A DNA stretch of 64,000 nt. Source: Saprospiraceae bacterium. GTDB taxonomy: Bacteria; Bacteroidota; Bacteroidia; Chitinophagales; Saprospiraceae. Location: the NCBI GenBank assembly GCA_016714085.1, contig JADJNW010000015.1, positions 124,001-188,000 on the forward strand, in the 5' to 3' direction. Shown here in pieces: positions 37,745 to 46,801 of the stretch (position 1 is its first letter; each line of letters starts with the position of its first letter). The notes under the pieces are model-generated. The model was not told the origin of the DNA. It worked only from the letters and a program-made list of their open reading frames with translations, and ran no database searches. The position numbers were made by a program, and so were the translations under genes.

Positions 37745-37875
37745 TTAAATTTATTTTAATATAATTTTTAAATTAAATTTTTGAAATTTGGCAAATTTCT
37801 ATACGCTTGACCGCAATCTTCACAAGATTGCCTCCTTTTTGACAATAGGGTTTGCTTTTGAGTTTAAACTTTACA

Positions 37876-38664
37876 TTACATCAATATCTCCACGCCATAA
37901 GCGGCTTTGGTTTTTACGACTTCCAGCAAATCTTCTTTTTTCATAAGGGTTTTGAATTCATCGATTGCTTCTTTAGCTTTCAGGTTGGTCAATATATCGA
38001 TCAATGTAATTTGTACCTCAGGGCTATTCTCTGTGCGCAATGCTTTCGTGAGCGCTGTGATTGCCTGGCGCTCGCGCGGGAATTGCCCTAGCGCTTCGGC
38101 TGCTTTCATGCGCACGTTGACGTTATCATCTACCAAAAGCGTTTGTATCAGGGCTTCGATCACTTGCGGGTCGGCGGATTGCTCTTCTACGGCGGTATTC
38201 AAAGCTTTGATACGCTGGCTGGCAGATTGCTCTTGCAACATACTCAAAATGAGCATTTTACGAGTGTTTTCTGTTTCTGCTACCAGGCGATTAATTTGAT
38301 CTTGCTGCTGTTGATTGCGCATCCAAAGCGAACCAAAACCAATGCCCACCGCAAGTAACACAATGGCAGCTGCTACGCTCCATTCGATGCGATGCAAGGT
38401 AAAAATGCGCGCTGATTTTTGGGGCGGCATTATCTTCGCTTCGCGTTCTTCTTCTGCCAAAAACCGACGAAAATGCTGACTAAGGTGTCTGCTTGGTTGC
38501 TGCAATGGCACGTCATCCATGAGGCCGAGCAAGATTTCAAGTTCCTGTAATTCGCGGCGAAGCTCCGGCGATTGCGCCAATTCGGCTTCCAGCGCTTTTG
38601 ACTCCACATCTGAAAGTGTACCTTCCAGATAATCAATTAATTGTGAATTTATATCCGGTTTCAT
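37876..38664 (-). CDS. Membrane anti-sigma factor-like protein with HEAT repeats
   Basis: 262 aa. The N-terminus (INSQLIDYLEGTLSDVESKALEAEL) resembles anti-sigma binding domains although it lacks zinc-finger cysteines. A single membrane span lies at about 96-112 (WSVAAAIVLLAVGIGFGSLW), followed by a coiled segment and HEAT-type repeats (ALIQTLLVDDNVNVRMKAAEAL). Its ATG overlaps the stop of the sigma gene (ATGA), so the two are co-translated and it likely holds the sigma factor at the membrane. The sensing role of the HEAT part is unknown. Confidence 0.8.
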   Translation of the reverse strand: MKPDINSQLIDYLEGTLSDVESKALEAELAQSPELRRELQELEILLGLMDDVPLQQPSRHLSQHFRRFLAEEEREAKIMPPQKSARIFTLHRIEWSVAAAIVLLAVGIGFGSLWMRNQQQQDQINRLVAETENTRKMLILSMLQEQSASQRIKALNTAVEEQSADPQVIEALIQTLLVDDNVNVRMKAAEALGQFPRERQAITALTKALRTENSPEVQITLIDILTNLKAKEAIDEFKTLMKKEDLLEVVKTKAAYGVEILM

Positions 38665-39224
38665 AGCTGCTCCATTTTAAAATACAATTCCCGCAATTGC
38701 TTGATGGCGCGGTGTGCTTTCACTTTGGCGTTCGATTCTGTCATGCCCAATATTTCTGCTACTTCGCTGTATTTGAGGTTTTGAAATCTCGTTAATATCA
38801 ATATTTCACGCTGATCCTCAGGTAGTTCTGCCATTGCTTTATGCAAAGCGGCTACGTCTTCAGCTTCTTCCAGTTGTCGAGCAATCGGTGCATCCCCTTC
38901 GGCAATATTTTCCGCTTCTGCAAAATCAGAAATGCGCAAGCGATTTTTCTTGTAATGATCGGCGCTTACATTTCGTGCAATCTGAAAAATCCAGGATTTA
39001 AAGGAAGCATCGTTGCGAAACGATTCCCGATAACGAATCATCCTTTCACATACCGTTTGCGCCAAATCTTCACTGGTCGGTTGTTCGTAGCCCATCCGCA
39101 AGAAGAAATTATACCGACGCACATGATACCGCTCAAACAGGTGCGCGGCACACTGAAAATCGCCTGTTCCCAAGCGTTGCATCCATTCTTCGTCACTTAC
39201 GGTCGGCGTTTTTTGCATCACCAT
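38661..39224 (-). CDS. ECF RNA polymerase sigma factor
   Basis: 187-aa sigma-70 family member with only regions 2 and 4. Region 2: LFERYHVRRYNFFLRMGYEQ to SFKSWIFQIARNVSADHYKK (core binding and -10 recognition). Region 4: ELPEDQREILILTRFQNLKY then EVAEILGMTESNAKVKAHRA (helix-turn-helix). Overlaps its anti-sigma by four bases. Targets unknown. The R1 palindrome sits just upstream of the start codon, in the leader. Confidence 0.93.
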   Translation of the reverse strand: MVMQKTPTVSDEEWMQRLGTGDFQCAAHLFERYHVRRYNFFLRMGYEQPTSEDLAQTVCERMIRYRESFRNDASFKSWIFQIARNVSADHYKKNRLRISDFAEAENIAEGDAPIARQLEEAEDVAALHKAMAELPEDQREILILTRFQNLKYSEVAEILGMTESNAKVKAHRAIKQLRELYFKMEQL

Positions 39225-39234
39225 CGGCCTTCTT

Positions 39235-39316
39235 CAGATGCCAGATTCCAGACTTTGAGATGCCAGATGTTTTGGTTTTTTTGTTCTGGTGTCTGGCATC
39301 TGGTATCCGGCATCCA
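39235..39316. repeat. Palindromic repeat family R1, copy 3
   Basis: Left arm cagatgccagattccagact, right arm gtctggcatctggtatccggcatcc; same words as copies 1 and 2 with an extra internal agatgccagatg. About ten bases upstream of the sigma factor start. Confidence 0.75.
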
Positions 39317-39447
39317 AATTTGAAACTGGTTACTGAATGATCGAAAGATAGTTACAAGGTACGTTAAAATTTTTTGCATAAAAAAAGACAGCCCCAGGAT
39401 TGGAGCTGCCTTGAAGCGAATTTTCAAATCGGTTTTGAGCTAAGAAA

Positions 39448-42400
39448 CTACTGCTTGACGAATTTTAAAGTTTTGATATGTTCATTGGATTGGATGCGAA
39501 GGAAATACACACCCGTTGGTAAATCGCCGATTTGAACTTGTGTAATATTTTTGCCGCTTGCGGCGCTTTCATTTCTGCTTTGCAATAATTTTCCTTCCAA
39601 ACTGAAAATATTTAATTGATAATCACCACTTTGTGGAAGATTAAATTCCAGATTCAATTGATCTTTCGCTGGATTGGGATATAATTTCAAATCACTGAAA
39701 GTGATCGCTTGATCCGTATCAGTCAGCACCAAATACGCCGGATTGCTCGTAAAATCCTGACTTCCAAGATTTAAAATCACCCGGAAAGTATTCATACATC
39801 CATTTGCTGTGGTCGCTGTCAGACTCACTTCATAAGTGTCTGCACTGCCATAGGTGTGGAATGGATCGCGCTCGGTGCTGGTGCTGCCATCTCCAAAATT
39901 CCAAAGAAATGCAACCGCATCAGGCGAAGATAAATTGCGGAAGAACACTTGCATCGAATCGACATATAGTAATGGCAGGAACAAGGCATTGCATTCATTT
40001 TCGTAAATCGCATTTGGGTCAACAAATACAATCATACTCGTCGTACTTGTGCAATCAGCTGTTCTCACAGTCAGTTTTACAAAGAAAACGCCAGTGGAGG
40101 CATAGGTATGTGTTGGATTTTGAGCATTGCTCGTGTTGCCATCACCAAAATCCCATTTCCAGGAAACAATATTTCCAATAGAGAAGTCTCTGAAATATAA
40201 GGTGTTATTATCGGTTGGTTCTTGTCGGAACAAGAATACTGCCTGGCAATTTGGGCTATTGACGACACCGCTATCATAGACATAAACGTGCCGCACGGTC
40301 GTAGATGAGCAGCCATCTCTAGTTATAATGGTCAGCACGACTTTATAAAGTCCAGGACGCTCGTAGATGTGATTGATAGAACCGTTGTCAGCAGCGCCGC
40401 CTTCCTCGATGATGCCATCGCCAAAATCCCATTGCCAGGATATAATTTGATTATCGGCATAAGATTTATCGTAGAAGCTGATTTCCAGGGAAGTACTGTC
40501 TTCCTGGCGTGCATAGAAATCGGCATAGCAATTGCGTACGGGATCATTATTACATCTTATAAAATCACCTGCATAATAACCGCTGCAAGCTGCAAAACAA
40601 GGATTATCAAATGTTAAAGTATCGCCATTAGCGCTTATTACACAAACCGGATCATAATATTCGGGGCAAACGCAATTGCTACTATCACAATCCACAAAAT
40701 CTTCCGGTGAAAAGCCATAACATTCTGCTACACAAGCATTTGGGAATGTAATTAATAAGGTATCGCCATTTAAAACGCAAACGGGATCGTAAATGAATGG
40801 GCATAGGCAATCACCAGTGTAATTGCAGAAGAAAAGTTGATCTTCGCTATATCCGGCACAGCGCGCAAAGCAGCGATTATCAAAAGTAAGGGTATCGCCA
40901 TTAGGACTAATCGCGCAGACTGGTTCGTACACGGTAAGTGGGCAATTGCAAGCGTTTGAATCACATTCGATAAAATCATCAGGCGTATAGCCGGCGCATA
41001 AGGCATAGCAAGGACTTACAAATTCTTTAATCGAGCCATCGGGTAATATTACACATACCGGATCATATTCATCGGTTGGGCATTCGCAATTGGTTGAATC
41101 ACAGCGCACAAAATCATTTTCATTAAAACCATTACATAGCGCTTCGCAACGACTATTATATTGTATAATAATGCCATCATCCAATTTTATACAAACCGGA
41201 TCATACACTGGCGGGCAAATGCAAGCATTCGGCTGGCATTGCACAATATCGGCGGGATCAACGCCTGCGCATATTGCAAAACAACGGTTAGAATAGGTCA
41301 ATGTATCACCATTATTTGCGACACAAACCGGATCATAAATTAATGGACAAGCACAACCACTTGTATCACAAGGAACTATGTCACTTTCTTTAAAACCATT
41401 ACATAATGCAAAGCATTTATTATCAAATGGTCGAATATTGCCATCGGCAAGCATTACACAGACAGGATCATATACAGGCGGACACAAGCAGGCATTGGGT
41501 TGGCATTGAATAATATCGGTTGAATCGAAACCTGCACAAGTCGCAAAACAAATATTGGAATAGGTTAATGTATCTCCATTCACGACGACACAAACCGGAT
41601 CGTAATATTCCGGGCATACACAACCCCCGTCATTCCTGCATTCTACAAAATCACCTTCACCAAAGCCCCGGCAAGCTGCTTCACAGGCATTGCCAAAAGT
41701 AATCGTGTCACCGTTCACCACGACGCACACCGGATCATAAACTGCCGGACAAACGCAGGTGCTATCTTGGCAAGGCACGAATATATCTTCGGAGTAGCCT
41801 TCGCAGAGTGCATAGCATCTGTTCGGGAAGGTCAGAAAACCACCGCTTGGCGTGGCGATGCAAACAGGAATATATTCTTTTGTACAATTACAATTATTAT
41901 AATCTCCTATAAAGATCGTATAACGAAATGCGGAAGAGCAAGTAGAATCAGGTGTTTCCGATGTAATATCTGTTTCAGCAATAATATTTAATTGGACGGT
42001 ATAAATACCGCCTTGTGCATAGGTGTGGTTAGGATTTTGTTGATTGCTGACATTGCCGTCGCCGAAATCCCATTTCCAGGAAGTAATCGGACTCGTGCTA
42101 TAAGATAAATCCTGGAATTTGACGGTTAAAGGATCGTCGGAATCCTGTGTACTGGTAAAAAACGCACCGCAACCGCCATTAGCAGGAGGGCGAGCGCCCG
42201 CGCAAATCCTGAATGTAATATTATAAAAAGTTGTACTATCAGGTATTATAATAAAAGACCTTGCCAGGGTCTGCGCGCTACAGAAATCAAAGGTTTCCAC
42301 GCTGACTTTGGCGAAACCATTCGCATCTAAAGCAAGATCAATAGCAGTGTTGAAACTGCCATCTTCACTGGAGTGAATGGTTTGACGACCACCATTTTCA

Positions 42401-42558
42401 GTATTAATCCAGACAGGGTAATTGGCTGCCGGCTGAAGTTCACTGCCAATCAACACACGCCCTGAAAGATTCACTGTCACAGCCTGCCCCCAAAGGCTCA
42501 GGCAAGCGCACAGTGCAAGCGCAAGTGATAAAAGTGATTTCATTTTGATCATTTTCAT
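39448..42558 (-). CDS. Secreted protein with ten Kazal-like repeats, four PKD domains and T9SS sorting domain
   Basis: 1036 aa, signal peptide to about residue 26. A PKD domain (WKWDFGDGNVSNQQNPNHTY) precedes ten tandem cysteine-rich repeats of about 42 residues with pattern C-x-CP..YDPVC, an NGDT-like turn, then N-x-C-x-A-x-C-x-G(F/Y) and a final C: Kazal-type serine protease inhibitor modules. Three further PKD domains (WQWDFGDG, WKWDFGDG, LWNFGDG) follow and the last 80 residues are a type IX sorting domain (LYPNPAKDQLNLEF). Predicted at the cell surface or secreted, perhaps blocking host, prey or own proteases (inference). Transcribed with the dockerin-like gene 31 bases upstream. Confidence 0.88.
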   Translation of the reverse strand: MKMIKMKSLLSLALALCACLSLWGQAVTVNLSGRVLIGSELQPAANYPVWINTENGGRQTIHSSEDGSFNTAIDLALDANGFAKVSVETFDFCSAQTLARSFIIIPDSTTFYNITFRICAGARPPANGGCGAFFTSTQDSDDPLTVKFQDLSYSTSPITSWKWDFGDGNVSNQQNPNHTYAQGGIYTVQLNIIAETDITSETPDSTCSSAFRYTIFIGDYNNCNCTKEYIPVCIATPSGGFLTFPNRCYALCEGYSEDIFVPCQDSTCVCPAVYDPVCVVVNGDTITFGNACEAACRGFGEGDFVECRNDGGCVCPEYYDPVCVVVNGDTLTYSNICFATCAGFDSTDIIQCQPNACLCPPVYDPVCVMLADGNIRPFDNKCFALCNGFKESDIVPCDTSGCACPLIYDPVCVANNGDTLTYSNRCFAICAGVDPADIVQCQPNACICPPVYDPVCIKLDDGIIIQYNSRCEALCNGFNENDFVRCDSTNCECPTDEYDPVCVILPDGSIKEFVSPCYALCAGYTPDDFIECDSNACNCPLTVYEPVCAISPNGDTLTFDNRCFARCAGYSEDQLFFCNYTGDCLCPFIYDPVCVLNGDTLLITFPNACVAECYGFSPEDFVDCDSSNCVCPEYYDPVCVISANGDTLTFDNPCFAACSGYYAGDFIRCNNDPVRNCYADFYARQEDSTSLEISFYDKSYADNQIISWQWDFGDGIIEEGGAADNGSINHIYERPGLYKVVLTIITRDGCSSTTVRHVYVYDSGVVNSPNCQAVFLFRQEPTDNNTLYFRDFSIGNIVSWKWDFGDGNTSNAQNPTHTYASTGVFFVKLTVRTADCTSTTSMIVFVDPNAIYENECNALFLPLLYVDSMQVFFRNLSSPDAVAFLWNFGDGSTSTERDPFHTYGSADTYEVSLTATTANGCMNTFRVILNLGSQDFTSNPAYLVLTDTDQAITFSDLKLYPNPAKDQLNLEFNLPQSGDYQLNIFSLEGKLLQSRNESAASGKNITQVQIGDLPTGVYFLRIQSNEHIKTLKFVKQ

Positions 42559-42589
42559 TAAGTTTTATTAAATAGGTTTTGGAATAATT

Positions 42590-43687
42590 TTATTCGATTA
42601 ATATTTTTCGTGTAATAAATCCTGCTGTTGTATAAATCTTTACAAAAGCAATTCCTTTCAGCTGCGGCGGAAGCATTAATTCTACTCGCTGTTCGTTCTT
42701 TATATTGGGATATGATATATATTGCCCCAGGGCATTCATAATTTCAATACGCTGAATAATTTTCGGTGAAATAATTTGCAATCGGTCGCTGGCCGGATTT
42801 GGGAATATTTCAATCGGTATATCGGTTGGTCTTTCTTTAATCGGCACAATAGAATTGGGATGATAAATAACCAATGTAATATTACTTCCTGCCACAGGTT
42901 GTTCTCGAAAATCGCTGTTTTTCAGCTTGATGTACTTGATATTAAAATGAATATGTGCCGTATCCCGAATTAATAAACCGATCAAATCGTCTTCAATAAC
43001 CGCTCGCATTTTAACCGCTTGCCCTTTTCCGATGACTGGATTTTTGCCAAAACGGGTCAGCGCTGCGTCCAAACGACCAATATTGGCGGGCGTTTGAAAT
43101 AAAAATGCCGCAGAATCAAGTGCTACCCATGAGTCAGCAATGTCGAGTTGAATCTCTTTTATAAAACTTTGATCATATTCAATCGAAAAAGCGATGCCGT
43201 TCAAATCCACCAAAGAATCGCCAAACGTGCCTTCGAGCAAAATCGGGATTTCCACAACCGATCCTTCCGACGGAAACGCAGTACCGACGGGGCTTCCAAA
43301 GCGCAACGAAGGATCAATGCCGGGAATACCTTCCGAAAAAAACGGAGGACTTGGGTTAATTCGCCTCAGGCCATAATTATTAAAAACAGGCACAAAGTCA
43401 AGAAAATCAACGATTCCGTTGCCATCGGTATCGGCGTGGATAAAATTGGTGCTATCAGGAAAAAGCTGCGTCCAGGGCAGTGTAATGGCTTCGGGCGTTG
43501 TGCCATCGATGGATGATCGCATCGGGCCGATAGTGCCATACGCATAACCGATGTAAAGAATATCAAGATTATTGATAATGCCGTCGTTATTGGCATCACC
43601 GGGGAAAACCTGTGCCTGGCCTTGCTTCAGGCAGCATAGCCATGCAATTATTAATACAACGTAATTATATTTATTTACTTTTTTCAT
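42590..43687 (-). CDS. Secreted dockerin-like / cohesin-like protein with T9SS sorting domain
   Basis: 365 aa; signal peptide ends near QGQA. Directly after it come two dockerin-type calcium loops (GDANNDGIINNLDILYIGYA and DTDGNGIVDFLDFVPVFNNY). The middle (VVEIPILLEGTFGDSLVDLN, AFSIEYDQSFIKE) is cohesin-like, a beta sandwich. The last 75 residues are a type IX sorting domain (IEIFPNPASDRLQII ... KIYTTAGF). Dockerin and cohesin-like parts in one chain suggest self-assembly or display on the surface (inference). First gene of a two-gene unit with the Kazal protein. Confidence 0.8.
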   Translation of the reverse strand: MKKVNKYNYVVLIIAWLCCLKQGQAQVFPGDANNDGIINNLDILYIGYAYGTIGPMRSSIDGTTPEAITLPWTQLFPDSTNFIHADTDGNGIVDFLDFVPVFNNYGLRRINPSPPFFSEGIPGIDPSLRFGSPVGTAFPSEGSVVEIPILLEGTFGDSLVDLNGIAFSIEYDQSFIKEIQLDIADSWVALDSAAFLFQTPANIGRLDAALTRFGKNPVIGKGQAVKMRAVIEDDLIGLLIRDTAHIHFNIKYIKLKNSDFREQPVAGSNITLVIYHPNSIVPIKERPTDIPIEIFPNPASDRLQIISPKIIQRIEIMNALGQYISYPNIKNEQRVELMLPPQLKGIAFVKIYTTAGFITRKILIE

Positions 43688-43713
43688 TTAGGAAATTAAA
43701 TCCATTTTCGAAT

Positions 43714-43755
43714 TATCGTATTTCTAAGTTCGTACTTCCAACTTCGTAAGACTGT
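43714..43755. repeat. Word repeat with GTACTTCCAACTTCGTA core
   Basis: Upstream of the dockerin-like gene; shares its core with the repeat at 3976-4048. The gap 43688-43978 otherwise holds a partial arm of the 34468 repeat and the promoter at 43916. Confidence 0.55.
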
Positions 43756-43915
43756 TTTTTCAGGATAAAGGTAAGTAGGTATGACGCGAAAAGCAATTAC
43801 TTTTTGGAGCATTTATCGGAATATTAGTTGAATAGTTTAGGAGTTTATTTATTTTTAAAACTCTGATAATCAATAAGATAATTTGTTTTTAAATTTAGAT
43901 TTTATCAGGAAAAAT

Positions 43916-43950
43916 TTTGCAAATTATTAATTGAGATTCGCGTACATTTG
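43916..43950 (+). promoter_or_regulatory. Bacteroidota-type promoter
   Basis: TTTG at 43916-43919 and TACATTTG at 43943-43950, spacing 23. It lies 29 bases before the chosen start at 43979, which argues against the in-frame ATG at 43931. Confidence 0.5.
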
Positions 43951-43978
43951 TTGGCGATGTGACCAAAGTAAAATCAAA

Positions 43979-45415
43979 ATGCAAAACAGCAAGCTTATTT
44001 TATTGCTTAAAACCTTTGATTCCTCGGAGCTCCGTGCTTTTAAGGATTTTGTGGAATCGCCTTATTTTAATAAAAACGAGGATTTAATTCATTTGTATCA
44101 TTACCTCAAATCCCTTGCCAACAAAGGTTTTCCTGCACACAAAATCAAACGAGAGGTGGTTTTTGCATTTATATATAAAGATCAGGTGTATGATGAACGC
44201 CAACTCAATTATTGTATAAGCTTATTGCTCAAGCTGGCGGAGCGTTTTATAGGATTGCGGCGCTATGAACAATCAGGGATTTTGCCGGAATATCAGCAAC
44301 TATTTGCTTACGTGGAGCGCGATTTGGACAAGAATTATCAATATATTTTTCAGCAAACGCTGGATAGGGTAGAGACCTCGCCTTATCGAAATGCGGATTA
44401 TTATTTCCAGCGTTATTTGCTGTCGGATGTGGCGGATGAGCATTTCGCAAAGCAAAATATTCGACGATACGATCAAAATTTGCAGGACGCCAGCGATTTT
44501 TTGGACGTTTTTTATATTGCAAAAAAATTACGCTATTTATGTAATATGCTCGATCAGCAAAAATTTATTACTGCTGATTATCAATTGAATATGCTTGCAG
44601 AACTAAAAGAATATTTACATAATAATAATCTTGAGCATATCCCTGCTATTCATTTATATCATTTGCTTTTGCTTACGCTGACCGAATCAGAACCTGAGCT
44701 GTTTTTCCGCACTTATAGACAGCATCTTCGGCAATTTGTGGGGCAGTTTCCTTCGGACGAGCAACGCGCGTTGTATCATTTTGCGATTAATTTTTGTATT
44801 CATCGGATTCGGCTTGGCGCAAAAGAATATACCCGGGATTTGATGAATTTGTATCGGGAAGGCGTTGAAAATCAAGTACTTCTGGAGAAAGGACAAATTT
44901 CACCGTGGACGTATAAAAACATGGTAAAGCTTGGTTTAGGCCTTGGGCAATATGATTGGGTGGAAGATTTTGTAAAAAAATATAGCGAAAAACTGGAGGC
45001 AGAAAAGCGAGCGGATGCCTATCATTTTAATCTGGCAGATTTATATTATCATCGCAAAAGCTATGGCGAGGCTTTAGAATATTTGAATCAAGTAGAATTT
45101 TCTGATATACATTATCACCTGGGCGCCAAGGTGATGCTGCTGAAAATTTATTATGAAACCCAAGAATACGAAGCCTTACTTTCCTTGATTTTAGCGTTTA
45201 AAAATTTCCTGCGACGCAACAAAAATGTGCCAAAAGAAGTGAAAGAACCTTATTTGAATTTTGTGAATTTATTACATGAATTATATAAAAAACCAAATAA
45301 TATTAAAGATTTTAAAGAAAAAGTAAATAAAACAGCCATGCTTAGCGACAGAAGCTGGTTGTTGCAACAAATAAATCCAAGTGGGAAGTCGGAAGTGGGA
45401 AGTCGGAATATTTAA
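43979..45415 (+). CDS. Large helical protein of unknown function
   Basis: 478 aa from the ATG at 43979 (MQNSKLILLLKTFDSSELRA), almost entirely alpha-helical and probably a TPR-like solenoid: paired helices such as KRADAYHFNLADLYYHRKSY and GEALEYLNQVEF recur. No signal peptide or membrane span. I recall such proteins of about 480 aa as common in Saprospira-like genomes, without assigned function. The natural end is near WLLQQI; the last residues (SGKSEVGSRNI) are encoded by the tandem word gtgggaagtcgga of the following repeat. Convergent with pgk. Confidence 0.8.
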   Translation: MQNSKLILLLKTFDSSELRAFKDFVESPYFNKNEDLIHLYHYLKSLANKGFPAHKIKREVVFAFIYKDQVYDERQLNYCISLLLKLAERFIGLRRYEQSGILPEYQQLFAYVERDLDKNYQYIFQQTLDRVETSPYRNADYYFQRYLLSDVADEHFAKQNIRRYDQNLQDASDFLDVFYIAKKLRYLCNMLDQQKFITADYQLNMLAELKEYLHNNNLEHIPAIHLYHLLLLTLTESEPELFFRTYRQHLRQFVGQFPSDEQRALYHFAINFCIHRIRLGAKEYTRDLMNLYREGVENQVLLEKGQISPWTYKNMVKLGLGLGQYDWVEDFVKKYSEKLEAEKRADAYHFNLADLYYHRKSYGEALEYLNQVEFSDIHYHLGAKVMLLKIYYETQEYEALLSLILAFKNFLRRNKNVPKEVKEPYLNFVNLLHELYKKPNNIKDFKEKVNKTAMLSDRSWLLQQINPSGKSEVGSRNI

Positions 45416-45509
45416 TGTTTTGAAGTACTGGAATGCTGAAATTATAGGAAACTGGAAAAGATTTAGAACATTCCAACATTCCATTATTCCAACATTCCAT
45501 TATTCCATA
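45379..45509. repeat. Word repeats GTGGGAAGTCGGAA and ATTCCAACATTCC
   Basis: Two units of gtgggaagtcggaa at the gene end, then ggaatgctgaaat words and complementary aacattccaacattccattattcc words forming an imperfect palindrome between two convergent genes. It may serve as a bidirectional transcript end; it overlaps the last codons of pgk. Confidence 0.6.
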
Positions 45510-46696
45510 ATAGCCGCTACTCCGGGCAGGGTCTTGCCCTCAAAAAACTCAAGCATCGCACCGCCGCCGGTCGATACATAACTCATATCATCCGCCAAAT
45601 TCATATCATTGACTGCTGCCACCGAGTCGCCACCACCAACCAAAGAAAAAGCGCCATTTTTAGTGGCTTTGGCAATTGCTTCGGCTACAGATTTCGTGCC
45701 ATTTGCAAAATTCGACATTTCAAAAACGCCCATCGGACCATTCCAAAGGATCGTTTTGGAATGCTGAATCGCTTTGGCAAATTCGGTCACCGCCTTTTCC
45801 CCAATGTCCAAACCCATCCAACCATCAGGAATCTCGTTGCTTGGTGCGGATTTGAAATTGGCATCATTTGCAAAATTATCAGCAATCACAGAGTCTTCAG
45901 GCAACAAGAATGTAACACCTTTTTCTTTGGCTTTCTTTAAGAGTTCAAGCGCCATGTCCAAGCGATCTTCTTCTACTAAAGATTTGCCAGTATGACCACC
46001 TTGCGCTTTGAAAAAAGTATAAGCCATGGCGCCGCCGATGATCAAATTGTCCACCAAATCCATCATTTTTTCAATAAGGAGGATTTTATCAGAAACCTTC
46101 GCACCGCCAAGGATTGCGGTGAGCGGCCGCGCTGGATTATTTAAAACCTTGTTGCCATTGGCTACTTCTGCATCCATCAGGAAACCAAAGCCTCTGGCGT
46201 CTTTTGGAAAGAATTTGGCAACAATCGTAGTCGAAGCGTGCGCGCGGTGTGCCGTGCCAAAAGCATCGTTGACATAAACATCTCCAAGTTTTGCCAACTG
46301 ACGGGAAAATTCTTCGTCTCCTTTTTCTTCACCAGCATAAAAACGTGTGTTTTCAAGCATCAACACCTCTCCAGGTTGCAATTCGGAAGCCATTTTTTCG
46401 ACCTTTTCGCCGATTGTTTCATCGCAGAATTTTACGGGCTGTCCCAGCAATTCACTCAAATGCGGTACAATATGCTGGAGGGTATTATTTTCACGATCTA
46501 TCGTGCCATCTTTCTTTTGCGGGCGACCCAAGTGTGACATCAAAATTGCCGAGCCGCCATTATCCAAAATGTATTGAATGGTAGGCAAGGCCGCGCGAAT
46601 GCGCGTGTCATCGGTGATATTAAAATTTTTATCCAACGGCACGTTGAAATCCACACGTACCAAAGCTTTTTTGCCTTTGAAATCTATATTTTTCAT
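45500..46696 (-). CDS. pgk: Phosphoglycerate kinase
   Basis: Glycolytic enzyme transferring phosphate from 1,3-bisphosphoglycerate to ADP. 398 aa, normal. Signatures: KKALVRVDFNVPLD near the start, SHLGRPQ, ENTRFYAGEE, and the C-terminal WNGPMGVFE and LVGGGDSVAAV nucleotide loops. Same strand as gapA, 106 bases downstream of it; a word palindrome fills that gap. Intact frame. Confidence 0.97.
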   Translation of the reverse strand: MKNIDFKGKKALVRVDFNVPLDKNFNITDDTRIRAALPTIQYILDNGGSAILMSHLGRPQKKDGTIDRENNTLQHIVPHLSELLGQPVKFCDETIGEKVEKMASELQPGEVLMLENTRFYAGEEKGDEEFSRQLAKLGDVYVNDAFGTAHRAHASTTIVAKFFPKDARGFGFLMDAEVANGNKVLNNPARPLTAILGGAKVSDKILLIEKMMDLVDNLIIGGAMAYTFFKAQGGHTGKSLVEEDRLDMALELLKKAKEKGVTFLLPEDSVIADNFANDANFKSAPSNEIPDGWMGLDIGEKAVTEFAKAIQHSKTILWNGPMGVFEMSNFANGTKSVAEAIAKATKNGAFSLVGGGDSVAAVNDMNLADDMSYVSTGGGAMLEFFEGKTLPGVAAIME

Positions 46697-46721
46697 GGAG
46701 AGTTTGGTTTTAGGAAGAATT

Positions 46722-46795
46722 GAGCTACAAGAAGCAAGCTACAAGCTACAAGAAATGTGTTTTATCTCATGGCTTGCTGCTTGCCACTTGCTCCT
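46722..46795. repeat. Word palindrome CAAGAAGCAAGCTACAAG / CTTGCTGCTTGCCACTTG
   Basis: Tandem aagctacaag words and their complements fill the gapA-pgk gap. Confidence 0.6.
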
Positions 46796-46801
46796 CATTA
46801 T

